Source: an uncultured Ferrovibrio sp.
GTDB lineage: Bacteria > Pseudomonadota > Alphaproteobacteria > Ferrovibrionales > Ferrovibrionaceae
Reading direction: 5' to 3'
Assembly: GCF_937960835.1 (NCBI RefSeq)
Contig: NZ_CALGPC010000014.1
Location: 1 to 60,420 of the forward strand
Length of the DNA stretch: 60,420 bases
The notes below the pieces were generated by a model. It worked only from the letters and a program-made list of their open reading frames with translations. It had not been told where the DNA came from and did not search any database. A program made the translations under genes and the position numbers. Below are positions 7,324-15,561 of this stretch, one piece after another (within the stretch, counting starts at the first letter, position 1; the number at the start of each line of letters is the position of its first letter).

Positions 7324-9366
7324 CTACTCCTCGTTCACTGAAACGATGAGGTTGCCCAGACCGTCAATGGCAACCCGATTGCCCGGCTCGATAACCACGG
7401 TGGTGTCGAGCTGTTCCAGGATGGCCGGTCCGCTGAAGCTGGTGCCGCGCGGCAGGCGCTCACGGTCATAAACGGGCGTGTCCTGCCAGCCGCCGACATC
7501 ATACCATACCTTGCGCGACTTCTTCATCGCACCGGCGACGTCCTTGGCCGGTTCCGCCGCCAGCAAGCGTTCGAGCGACAAATCGGGACGGCGGCCAATT
7601 ACCGCCGTATGGAGATTGACCAGCACGGCACGGATTTCCGGCAGCTCCACCTCGAAGCGCTGCCAATACGCTGCCTCGAAAGCCTTCTGCAGGGCGTCGC
7701 GGGTGATGGCCTTGTCTTCGATGGCCACCGTCAGCAGATGGCTTTGCCCCTGGAACTGCATATCGGCGGTGTGCAGCACCTGGATGTCGTCCACGGTGAC
7801 ACCGTCGCGTTCCAAGGTCGCCTTGCCTTCGGCGATCTGCTCGTCCAGCACTTGCTGCACCAGTCCATCCGGCAGGCTGCTTAGCGGCTTGTTGACGGTC
7901 TTGACGTAGTCATGCCGCAGATCGGCAACAACGCATCCAAGCGCGTTGGTAATGCCGGGCCGAGCCGGGATTAGCAATTTAGGAATGCCCAGCTCGCGCG
8001 CCAGCGCCGCCGCATGCAAAGGCCCTGCGCCGCCGAAGGCGAATAGCGCGAAATCGCGGGGATCATGGCCACGGCTCAAACTGACCATGCGAATAGCGCC
8101 GGCCATCTTGTCATTGGCAATACGCAAGATTGCGGCGGCAGCGTCATCGACACCTAAACCGAGCGGCTTGCCGACCTCCTCGGCAATGGCGCGCTTCACA
8201 TCATCGAGCGAGACCTTGCTATCGACCGACAGCAGGCCGTCGGGATCGAGACGGCCCAGGACGAGATTGGCATCGGTGATCGTCGGACGCGTGCCACCAC
8301 GGCCGTAGCAGATCGGACCGGGTCGCGCGCCGGCACTTTCCGGGCCGACCTGGAGCATGCCGGCCTCGTTGATGAAGGCGATCGATCCGCCGCCCGCGCC
8401 AATTGTATGCACATCCACCATCGGCACATGGATGGGCATCGCATATTCGAGTTCTAGTTCGGACGAGACCTGCGGCACGCCATCCTGAATCAGGCCGATA
8501 TCCGACGAAGTGCCGCCCATGTCATAAGTGATCACGTTGGGCAATCCGGCGGCGCGCGCCGTATAGGCCGCGGCCATCACGCCGGATGCCGGGCCGGACA
8601 TCACGGTGTTCACCGCAGCTTCCGCCACGATGCCCGCCGCAATCGTGCCGCCGTTGCCCTGCATGACCAGAAGGTCGCGGCCGAACCCCTTGGCTTTCAA
8701 CTCGCCATTCAGACGCTCGATATAGCGGTGCAGTACCGGCTGAACCGAGGCATTCACGCAGGCCGTGGTGCCGCGCTCATACTCGCGGTATTCCGAAAGC
8801 AGCTCGTGACCCGCGGTGATATAGCCGTTCGGCCAGATCTCGGCGGCAATCTCCAAGGCACGCTTCTCATGGGCCGGATTGATGTAGGAATGCAGGAAGT
8901 GGATCACCAGCGCTTCGCAGCCCGCCGCGCGAAGCTGCTCGACGGCCTGGCGGACAGCCGCTTCGTCCAGCGGGATGACCACCTCGCCATCGGCATCCAT
9001 GCGCTCGGGCACTTCCAGGCGCCATTGCCGCGGCACCAGAGGCTCGAAATGCCCGGTCAGGCCATAGGGCTGCGGCCGCGTGCGGCGGCCGAGTTCCAGA
9101 CTGTCGCGGAACCCCTTGGTGGTGATGAGACCGACGCGCGCCACCTTGCGCTCCAGCAGCGCATTCGTCGTCGTGGTCGTGCCGTGGACGATGGTATCGG
9201 TCTGCGGCAGGGCGATGCCGCCCTTTTCCAGCGCGGCCAGAACGCCGAAAGCCTGGTTGTCCAGCGTGGTCGGCACCTTGGCGAGCGCAACCTTGCCCTG
9301 TTCCGGCTCGATGCCGATCAGGTCGGTAAAGGTGCCGCCAACATCGATTCCAACGATCCAGCCCAT
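7324..9366 (-). CDS. hyuA: Hydantoinase A / oxoprolinase-type ATPase subunit
   Basis: Alpha subunit of ATP-dependent hydantoinase. The N-terminal MGWIVGIDVGGTFTDLIGI is the actin-like phosphate-binding motif, VHGTTTTTNALLERK follows, and DMGGTSSDIGL (about residue 280) is the second phosphate loop. FAFGGAGPLHAAALAREL is the conserved C-terminal block. Length about 680 residues, normal for HyuA. I choose the ATG at 9366; an upstream reading to 9408 adds 14 unlike residues overlapping the LivF end. It sits between the transporter genes and hyuB, coupling uptake to ring hydrolysis. Confidence 0.9.
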   Translation of the reverse strand: MGWIVGIDVGGTFTDLIGIEPEQGKVALAKVPTTLDNQAFGVLAALEKGGIALPQTDTIVHGTTTTTNALLERKVARVGLITTKGFRDSLELGRRTRPQPYGLTGHFEPLVPRQWRLEVPERMDADGEVVIPLDEAAVRQAVEQLRAAGCEALVIHFLHSYINPAHEKRALEIAAEIWPNGYITAGHELLSEYREYERGTTACVNASVQPVLHRYIERLNGELKAKGFGRDLLVMQGNGGTIAAGIVAEAAVNTVMSGPASGVMAAAYTARAAGLPNVITYDMGGTSSDIGLIQDGVPQVSSELELEYAMPIHVPMVDVHTIGAGGGSIAFINEAGMLQVGPESAGARPGPICYGRGGTRPTITDANLVLGRLDPDGLLSVDSKVSLDDVKRAIAEEVGKPLGLGVDDAAAAILRIANDKMAGAIRMVSLSRGHDPRDFALFAFGGAGPLHAAALARELGIPKLLIPARPGITNALGCVVADLRHDYVKTVNKPLSSLPDGLVQQVLDEQIAEGKATLERDGVTVDDIQVLHTADMQFQGQSHLLTVAIEDKAITRDALQKAFEAAYWQRFEVELPEIRAVLVNLHTAVIGRRPDLSLERLLAAEPAKDVAGAMKKSRKVWYDVGGWQDTPVYDRERLPRGTSFSGPAILEQLDTTVVIEPGNRVAIDGLGNLIVSVNEE

Positions 9367-9373
9367 ACTCGCC

Positions 9374-10090
9374 TCACACCGACAGATACTGTTCACGCAC
9401 CGCCGCATCAGCGGAGAGTTCGGCCATCGTGCCCTGATAACGGATCCGCCCCTTCTCGATGATGTAGGCGCGGTCAGCCACCATCTGCGAGAAGTGCAGA
9501 TTCTGCTCGGACAGCAGCACAGTCAGCCCTTCGGCCTTGAGCTGCAGGATCGTCTTGGCCATCTGCTCGACAATGACCGGCGCCAGGCCTTCGGATGGCT
9601 CGTCGAGCAGGATGAGACGCGGATTGCCCATCAGGGTCCGAGCGATAGTCAGCATCTGCTGCTCGCCACCCGACATGCGGCCGCCGGGGCGATCCTTCAT
9701 GCGGCCCAGATTGGGGAACAGTTCGAACAGGCGATCCGGCGTCCAGGTTGGTGCGCCATCGCGCGGCGACTGCCGACCGACCTCCAGATTCTCCATTACG
9801 CTGAGTTCGGTGAAGATACGGCGCTCTTCCGGAACATAGCCGAGCCCGAGCCGCGCAATGCGATACGGCGCCAGATTGTCGATCCGCTCGCCTTCGAATT
9901 CTATGGTGCCCCTTGCGGCAGCTACCAGGCCGATCACAGACTTCATCGTGGTGGACTTTCCGGCGCCGTTGCGGCCCAGCAGCACCACGACCTCGCCACG
10001 TCGCGCCTCAAGCGACAGATCCGAAAGGATATGCGCCCGTCCGTAATAAGTATTGAGCCCTGTAATCTTCAGCATTGCAGCGGTCGTCAT
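9374..10090 (-). CDS. livF: LivF-type ABC transporter ATPase
   Basis: ATP-binding subunit of a branched-chain-amino-acid-type (HAAT) importer. Walker A GRNGAGKST, signature MSGGEQQML and Walker B RLILLDEPSEGLAP are all present, and the spacing is that of LivF. The ATG at 10090 shares its A with the TGA stop of livG, indicating translational coupling; a TTG just before it is less likely. Together with LivG, the fused permease and the binding protein it forms one importer. The catabolic neighbours suggest a cyclic or aromatic nitrogen compound rather than leucine. Confidence 0.9.
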   Translation of the reverse strand: MTTAAMLKITGLNTYYGRAHILSDLSLEARRGEVVVLLGRNGAGKSTTMKSVIGLVAAARGTIEFEGERIDNLAPYRIARLGLGYVPEERRIFTELSVMENLEVGRQSPRDGAPTWTPDRLFELFPNLGRMKDRPGGRMSGGEQQMLTIARTLMGNPRLILLDEPSEGLAPVIVEQMAKTILQLKAEGLTVLLSEQNLHFSQMVADRAYIIEKGRIRYQGTMAELSADAAVREQYLSV

Positions 10091-10851
10091 CAATGCGCCT
10101 CCGCAAAGACGGCGCCGGAGCCGAGATAGACGGCCTGAACCTGTTCGTTTTGCCGCACCTCTTCCGGGCTGCCCTCAGCAATCAGGCGACCGCGGTCAAG
10201 CACGATGATGCGGTCGGCCTGGGCGAACACCACATCCATATCGTGTTCGGTGAACAGCACGGCGATATTGTCCTGCCGGGCAAGCCGCGCCGTCAGGTCC
10301 ATCAGTCCGATACGTTCGCTCGGCGCCATGCCCGCGGTCGGCTCGTCCATCAGCAGCAGCTTCGGGTTATTGGCCAGCGCAATGGCCAGTTCGACTCGCT
10401 TGAGATCGCCATAGGCCAGGATGCCGCAGGCGCGTTCGCTCTGATCGACCATACCCACCCGCTCCAGCAGCGCCATCGCCTCGTCGCGGTAGAGCCGGTT
10501 GGCGGGCCGCCACAGCGACATCAGACGATTGTGGTAGGACAGCAGTGCCATCTGGACATTTTCCCGCACCGTCATGGAGTTGAAGGTGGCGGTGATCTGG
10601 AACGTGCGGCCGACACCCAGCCGCCAGATCTGGCGCGGCGCCAGACCGACAAGCGGCGTACCCAGCAAGGTAACCTCGCCTGCATCGGGACGAAGCTGGC
10701 CGTTCAGCATGTTGAAGCAGGTGCTCTTGCCTGCCCCATTCGGCCCGATCAGCGCCAGCAACTCGCCAGCGGCGACAGAAAAGTGGACATCCTGCACCGC
10801 CTTCACGCCGCCGAAGGATTTGTGCAGGCCTTTGACAGTCAGCACCGTCAT
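10090..10851 (-). CDS. livG: LivG-type ABC transporter ATPase
   Basis: Second ATPase of the importer. It shows Walker A GPNGAGKST, the LivG-type Q-loop region GRTFQITATF, a signature-like LAYGDLKRVE in place of LSGGQ, Walker B LLLMDEPTAGM and H-switch TEHDMDVVF. The start is set at the ATG at 10851, which overlaps the permease stop by four bases (ATGA). A longer reading to 10968 only runs in the wrong frame through the permease gene. The protein is about 253 residues, normal for LivG. Confidence 0.9.
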   Translation of the reverse strand: MTVLTVKGLHKSFGGVKAVQDVHFSVAAGELLALIGPNGAGKSTCFNMLNGQLRPDAGEVTLLGTPLVGLAPRQIWRLGVGRTFQITATFNSMTVRENVQMALLSYHNRLMSLWRPANRLYRDEAMALLERVGMVDQSERACGILAYGDLKRVELAIALANNPKLLLMDEPTAGMAPSERIGLMDLTARLARQDNIAVLFTEHDMDVVFAQADRIIVLDRGRLIAEGSPEEVRQNEQVQAVYLGSGAVFAEAH

Positions 10852-12746
10852 GCCGCGACCTCCTTCAGCAATCCTTTTCTGGTCATCATCTGCTTGACGA
10901 AGCCCGCTATGCCCTGCGGGAAGGCCAATACGATGACCAGAATGGTGATGCCAAGAATGGCGCGCCAATATTCGGTGTTGCGTGCGATCTCATCCTGCAG
11001 CCAGGTGAAGACCGCAGCGCCGGCGACCGGGCCGGTCAAGGTCTGCACGCCGCCGAGCAGAACCATCACCAGGCCGTCGACGGAGCGCGAAACCGCCAGC
11101 GTCTCCGGCGAGATGCTGCCCTTGGAGAAGGCAAACAGGGCGCCAGACAGACCGGCCAATGCACCGGCTATTGCAAAGCCGAACCACTGGAAGCGCCGGA
11201 CATCGATGCCGATGGCATCGGCGCGCAGCGGGGAATCTCGGCCTGCGCGCAGCACGTAGCCGAAGGGCGCATGAACAACGCGCCAGATGAAGGCCATCCC
11301 GCCCACGCAGAAAGCCAGGATGACGAAATAAAGAACCGTGCGGTCTTTGAGCCAGTCGCTGGGCCACAGGCCAATCAGGCCGTTCGAGCCGCCGGTAAAT
11401 TCATCCCACTGGAACACAACGGACCAGGCGATCTGCGCGAAGGCCAGCGTCAGCATGGCAAGATAAACGCCGCTCAGGCGGACGCAGAACCAGCCGAAGA
11501 TCAAAGCCCCTAATCCGGCGGCTAGAGGCCCGGCGAAAATGGCCAGCTCCATCGGCAGCTTCAGCTTGAGGAAGACCAATGCCGCGCCATAGCAGCCAAG
11601 GCCGAAATAGGCTGCATGGCCGAAGGAAACCATGCCGGCAGGCCCCATGAGGAAATGCAAGGTTCCGGCAAAGAGCGTGAAGATCGCGATATCGACCAGC
11701 AGGACCAGCAGATAGTCATCGCCGCCTAAAGGCGCCACGGCGAGCAAAATCACCAGCCCGAGCACGACGCTCCAGAAGGTCTTGCCCAAGGGATGCAGCG
11801 GCGGCTCGACCATAGTGGAGCCCCGTTGCGCAGCTTGCGGCTTGCCGAGAAGGCCCCAGGGCCGGACCACCAGCACGATGGCCATGATGACGAACTCCAC
11901 CACCAGGGTGAACTTCGTGAATGACAGAGTGGTGCCGAACACCACGACATCGCCGATGCCGATGCAAAAAGCCTTCGCCTGCGCGATCAGTAAGGCGGCC
12001 AGGAAAGCGCCGCCGATCGAGCCCATGCCGCCCACCACGACGACAACGAAGGCATCGGAGATCACGGTCAAATCCAGCATCAGCTGCGCCGGCTCGCGCG
12101 GCACCTGCAAGGCGCCTCCGAGGCCAGCCAGAAAGGCTCCCAGGAAGAAAACGGAGGTGAACAGGAAAGTCTGGTTGACACCAAGCGCGCCGACCATTTC
12201 GCGATCCTGCGTGGCCGCGCGGACCAGCGTTCCCCATCGCGTGCGGCTCATCAGCAGCCAGAGCAGGCCAAGAACCACCGGTCCGATGACAATCAGCAAG
12301 AGATCGTACTCAGGCAAGCGGCGCCCGAACACCTGAACGGCGCCGCGAAGGCCCGGCGCACGCGGGCCAAGCAGATCTTCCGCGCCCCAGATGTAGAGCG
12401 CGACGTCCTTAATCACCAGGACTAAAGCAAAAGTGGCGAGCAACTGGAACAGCTCCGGCGCACGGTAAATCCGCCGCAGGATGACCATCTCGATCACGAC
12501 ACCGATCAGTCCGACGATCAGGGCCGCGAGCAGAACGCCGCCCCAGAAACCGAGAATGGAGCTGCGTCCGAAAAACTCGATCAGGCTGTAGGCAATGTAG
12601 ATGCCCAGCATGTAGAGCGAGCCATGAGCGAAATTCACGATCCGGCTGACGCCGAAGATGATGGACAGTCCCGCAGCGACGAGGAACAGCGACGAGGCAC
12701 CCGCCAGGCCGTTGAGGAACTGGATCACGATGTTGGAGAGAGACAA
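10848..12746 (-). CDS. Fused LivH-LivM permease of ABC importer
   Basis: A single 632-residue protein contains both permeases usually made as separate LivH and LivM. Residues about 1-305 are LivH-like (FLNGLAGASSLFLVAAGLSI, IVNFAHGSLYMLGI, GGMGSIGGAFLAALLI); a linker (GLLGKPQAAQRGSTMVEPPL) leads to LivM (MVSFGHAAYFGLGCYG, LRAGRDSPLRADAIGI, LLGGVQTLTGP). The start is a TTG without a convincing ribosome site, so the first few residues are uncertain. No frameshift signs are seen, so this looks like a true fusion. The second importer in this window keeps the two genes separate. Confidence 0.88.
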   Translation of the reverse strand: MSLSNIVIQFLNGLAGASSLFLVAAGLSIIFGVSRIVNFAHGSLYMLGIYIAYSLIEFFGRSSILGFWGGVLLAALIVGLIGVVIEMVILRRIYRAPELFQLLATFALVLVIKDVALYIWGAEDLLGPRAPGLRGAVQVFGRRLPEYDLLLIVIGPVVLGLLWLLMSRTRWGTLVRAATQDREMVGALGVNQTFLFTSVFFLGAFLAGLGGALQVPREPAQLMLDLTVISDAFVVVVVGGMGSIGGAFLAALLIAQAKAFCIGIGDVVVFGTTLSFTKFTLVVEFVIMAIVLVVRPWGLLGKPQAAQRGSTMVEPPLHPLGKTFWSVVLGLVILLAVAPLGGDDYLLVLLVDIAIFTLFAGTLHFLMGPAGMVSFGHAAYFGLGCYGAALVFLKLKLPMELAIFAGPLAAGLGALIFGWFCVRLSGVYLAMLTLAFAQIAWSVVFQWDEFTGGSNGLIGLWPSDWLKDRTVLYFVILAFCVGGMAFIWRVVHAPFGYVLRAGRDSPLRADAIGIDVRRFQWFGFAIAGALAGLSGALFAFSKGSISPETLAVSRSVDGLVMVLLGGVQTLTGPVAGAAVFTWLQDEIARNTEYWRAILGITILVIVLAFPQGIAGFVKQMMTRKGLLKEVAA

Positions 12747-12765
12747 GGCAACCCCGGAGAAGGTG

Positions 12766-12799
12766 GCTCTCTCCCGCTGTTCATCTGGCGGGAGAGAGC
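12766..12799 (-). promoter_or_regulatory. Stem-loop between binding-protein and permease genes
   Basis: A perfect 12-bp stem (GCTCTCTCCCGC / GCGGGAGAGAGC) with a 10-base loop lies between the binding-protein stop and the permease start. No T-run follows. Such hairpins commonly lower expression of the downstream genes or protect the binding-protein mRNA 3' end. Confidence 0.65.
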
Positions 12800-12823
12800 G
12801 ATCGTTCGACGATTAGACGATGA

Positions 12824-14032
12824 TCAATCGGCCGGCCGCATCTTGGCGATGTCAGCATCCGAAGGCAGGAACTTGGCACCATCGGCGTAGTACCAGTCCT
12901 TCATGGTGCCCCTGCCATTCTTCAGCGTGGTCTTGCCGACATAGGCGCCCATGGTCGACTGATGATCCTGCGGCCGGTAGGTGATCATGCCCATCGGCGT
13001 CATATGCTGCAGTCCCGACATGGCCGCCACCAGCTTCTCGGTATCGAGCGAACCGGCCTTCTTGATCGCCTCCGCCGCGCTCAGCACCGTCGAATAGCCC
13101 ACGATGGAGCCGAGGCGCGGATAGTCGTTGAACTTCTTCATATAGGCTTCGCGGAACTTCTTATGTTCCGGCGTATCGATCTGGTCCCAGGGATAACCGG
13201 TGACATACCAGCCCTCAGGGGTCTCGTCCTTCAGCGGATCGAGATATTCCGGCTCACCGGCCAGCAGGTTGAAGACCTCCACCCCCTTGAACAGGTCACG
13301 GGTGTTGCCTTCACGAACGAATTTGGCGAGGTCCGGTCCGAACAGCGAGGAGAAAATCGCATCCGGCTTGGCCGCAGCAATCGCGTCCACCACCGCGCCG
13401 GCCTCGATCTTGCCGAGCGGCGGCGCCTGCTCGACCACGAATTCGATATCGGGCTGCTGCTCCTTCATCAGCTTCTTGAAGGCCGCCGTCGCCGCCTGGC
13501 CGTATTCATAGTTCGGGTAGACAATGGCCCAGCGCTTCTTCTTCAGCTTGACCGCATCAGGAACCAGCATCGCTGTCTGCATATAGGTCGAGGCGCGGAG
13601 GCGGAAGGTGTACTTGTTGCCCTGGTCCCAGACGATCTTGTCGGTCAGTGGCTCGGCCGCGATGAACAGGATCTTCTTCTCCTTGGCAAAGCTGGAGACC
13701 GCCAAGCCCACATGGGAGGGGAAAGTACCTATCAGGAAAGCGACCTTTTCGCGGGAGAGCAGCTCCTCGGCCACGCGCACGGCGTCGCCCGGATTGCCGT
13801 TGTCGTCGCGGCTGACGATTTCAAGCTTCTTGCCGAGCACACCGCCACTTGCGTTAATCTCCTCAACCGCCAGTTCCCAGCCCTTCTTGTAGGGTTCGAG
13901 GAAGGCGGCGAAGATCTTGTAGGAGTTCATCTCGCCGATCTTGATCGTATCCTGCGCCTGCGCGCCGGATGTCATGCACATCATCGCGGCGCCTACCGCC
14001 GCCCCCCACTTCAACACTGTCCTGCGGTCCAT
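12824..14032 (-). CDS. Exported substrate-binding protein of ABC importer
   Basis: Periplasmic type I binding protein (Peripla_BP_6 / LivK type). The mature part starts DTIKIGEMNSYKIFAAFLEP, with GWELAVEEINASGG and EIVSRDDNGNPGDAVRVAEE as usual family blocks. The N-terminus MDRRTVLKWGAAVGAAMM carries a twin-arginine-like motif (RRTVLKW) before the hydrophobic stretch and an AQA cleavage site, so Tat export is possible. ATG 14032 is preceded by GAGGAG; a longer reading to 14077 lacks support. It belongs to the importer encoded just downstream. The ligand is unknown but should be the operon's substrate. Confidence 0.9.
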   Translation of the reverse strand: MDRRTVLKWGAAVGAAMMCMTSGAQAQDTIKIGEMNSYKIFAAFLEPYKKGWELAVEEINASGGVLGKKLEIVSRDDNGNPGDAVRVAEELLSREKVAFLIGTFPSHVGLAVSSFAKEKKILFIAAEPLTDKIVWDQGNKYTFRLRASTYMQTAMLVPDAVKLKKKRWAIVYPNYEYGQAATAAFKKLMKEQQPDIEFVVEQAPPLGKIEAGAVVDAIAAAKPDAIFSSLFGPDLAKFVREGNTRDLFKGVEVFNLLAGEPEYLDPLKDETPEGWYVTGYPWDQIDTPEHKKFREAYMKKFNDYPRLGSIVGYSTVLSAAEAIKKAGSLDTEKLVAAMSGLQHMTPMGMITYRPQDHQSTMGAYVGKTTLKNGRGTMKDWYYADGAKFLPSDADIAKMRPAD

Positions 14033-14089
14033 GATTTGTCTCCTCGTTGTATCTATGAATCCCAGAAACGCTAACACCCGACGCTGAAG

Positions 14090-14674
14090 TTACCTCAATC
14101 CGTCCTCACCCTTGATCTCGTGGACCTGAAGTCCGCCAACCCGGGCATGGACGCGGCCGCCCGTGCTCATGGCAAGGATGAAAGCAATCTCGTTGTCGCG
14201 CGGGCCATCGGGTGCGCAGAACTCGATGGCATCGAAATGGCTGCGCACATAGGCAGCGTTGATGTGGTGCAGAGGGATATCGATCCGTGCCCCCACACCC
14301 CCGACCTTGGTGGTGGACGGCACGATGGCTTTGGCGTTGCCCAGGATTTCCCGCATGCTGTAGCCGCCCGGCACATGCCATAGGGCGCCATGCTCCAGCT
14401 CGCCACCGGAGCCAACGATGGCGCCCTTGCCATAGGCTTCAATCGCCTTGGGATCGCCGCCCAGCGCGTCGACCAGCCGCCTGGTGAGATCGAGCCCAAG
14501 TGGCTTCAGCGCCTCCATCATCGGCGTGATATCGGCCTCATAGCGGCCGGCATAGGGGTTCTTCACCAGCGCGCCGATCACGCCACGGCGGGGCGGCTTT
14601 GCGGCGCGCGGTCCGCCATCATGGAAAATCTCTTCAGAGATCAGAACAATGCGCCGCACATCTACCAGACTCAT
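14090..14674 (-). CDS. Amino acid synthesis family protein (PF06684 type)
   Basis: About 194 residues with the blocks KNPYAGRYEADITPMMEALK, AYGKGAIVGSGGELEHGALW and PSTTKVGGVGARIDIPLHHI, which I recognise as the family annotated as amino acid synthesis (PF06684). No enzyme activity has been firmly assigned as far as I know. The ATG shares its A with the UPF0280 stop (TGATG); a GTG one codon earlier is an alternative. Members of this family often sit in catabolic operons with UPF0280 and hydantoinase-like genes, so a function in handling a ring-opened or lactam intermediate is plausible. Confidence 0.8.
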   Translation of the reverse strand: MSLVDVRRIVLISEEIFHDGGPRAAKPPRRGVIGALVKNPYAGRYEADITPMMEALKPLGLDLTRRLVDALGGDPKAIEAYGKGAIVGSGGELEHGALWHVPGGYSMREILGNAKAIVPSTTKVGGVGARIDIPLHHINAAYVRSHFDAIEFCAPDGPRDNEIAFILAMSTGGRVHARVGGLQVHEIKGEDGLR

Positions 14675-15561
14675 CACCCCACTCCGCGAATATTGGCATC
14701 CCGGCTCAGCAACTTCTCACCCCCGACGGACGCATACTCACCTTGCAGCGAAAGAAAGGCGGCATGGATCAGTCCGCGGCGGCGCAAATCTTGTGCGATG
14801 CACATACCCGACGACAAGGCTTCCTTGACGGCAAAAATCGGCAGTGCACCAACATTCACTGTCACCGGCAGATCGCCGAGATCGGTGTCGTCGCGCAGGC
14901 TGTTCGCCGGCGCGCGCGTGATCGCCGGATGATCGACGGTTACCGCATTGGCCACCATCGTCGCAGCCGCATCTGCCATTGCTGCATTTTCGGCCAGGAT
15001 GGTGACGGCATCGGCGATGCCGAGTGAGAAGGAACGTCCCCGCCAGCCCGATGTCGCCAAGCCGCGCGAAGGAGAACCCGAATTCAAAGTAGCTACAGCA
15101 TCCAAATGTGGATGCTCCGGGTTGCAGACCACCGCCGTCCGCAGCGTTTCGCCAGCAGCAAGATGAAAGGCGATGTCGCCGCCATTATTGACATAGGCCT
15201 TGGCGATGTCGGCGCCCCCTGTCATTGCCGCAAGTATTTCGTCAGCGACGGCACCGGCCACGGCCGCCATCGGCGTGATATAGACATGACGGAGGGGCCA
15301 GCAGGCAGCTGCCATGCGGCGGGCGACGGGTCCGCGCAGCAGAGGATAGGCTGCGCCAAGCGGCCGGCGCAGATCCGCCAGTTCGCTCACTAGAACCTTC
15401 AGAATGTCCTGTAACCGTTTCCAGGCCGCGTCATAGGCCGAGGCCATGGCTTCCGGGGTGCCAAACGCTTCAATGATCAAGTCGATCGGACCATGCTGAA
15501 GATGAAGCCGGCGCTTCCTGCCCGGACCTCCCTCGAGCCATGCCGCCTGCGGTCCGTTCAT
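14674..15561 (-). CDS. UPF0280 family protein
   Basis: About 295 residues. The blocks GPVARRMAAACWPLRHVYIT, YVNNGGDIAFHL, TSGWRGRSFSLGIADAVTIL and MADAAATMVANAV match UPF0280, an uncharacterised family related to the ApbE (flavin transferase) fold. Its start overlaps the upstream stop by four bases (ATGA). Because ApbE-like proteins attach or handle flavin, it may help mature a flavoprotein of this operon, but that is a guess. Confidence 0.82.
   Translation of the reverse strand: MNGPQAAWLEGGPGRKRRLHLQHGPIDLIIEAFGTPEAMASAYDAAWKRLQDILKVLVSELADLRRPLGAAYPLLRGPVARRMAAACWPLRHVYITPMAAVAGAVADEILAAMTGGADIAKAYVNNGGDIAFHLAAGETLRTAVVCNPEHPHLDAVATLNSGSPSRGLATSGWRGRSFSLGIADAVTILAENAAMADAAATMVANAVTVDHPAITRAPANSLRDDTDLGDLPVTVNVGALPIFAVKEALSSGMCIAQDLRRRGLIHAAFLSLQGEYASVGGEKLLSRDANIRGVG

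Noticed and set aside
10848..12746. LivH-LivM fusion as a sequencing error
   Set aside because: The linker is of normal composition in frame with both halves and no overlapping alternative start or stop is seen near 11.82 kb; it remains listed as a true fusion, checkable by read coverage.
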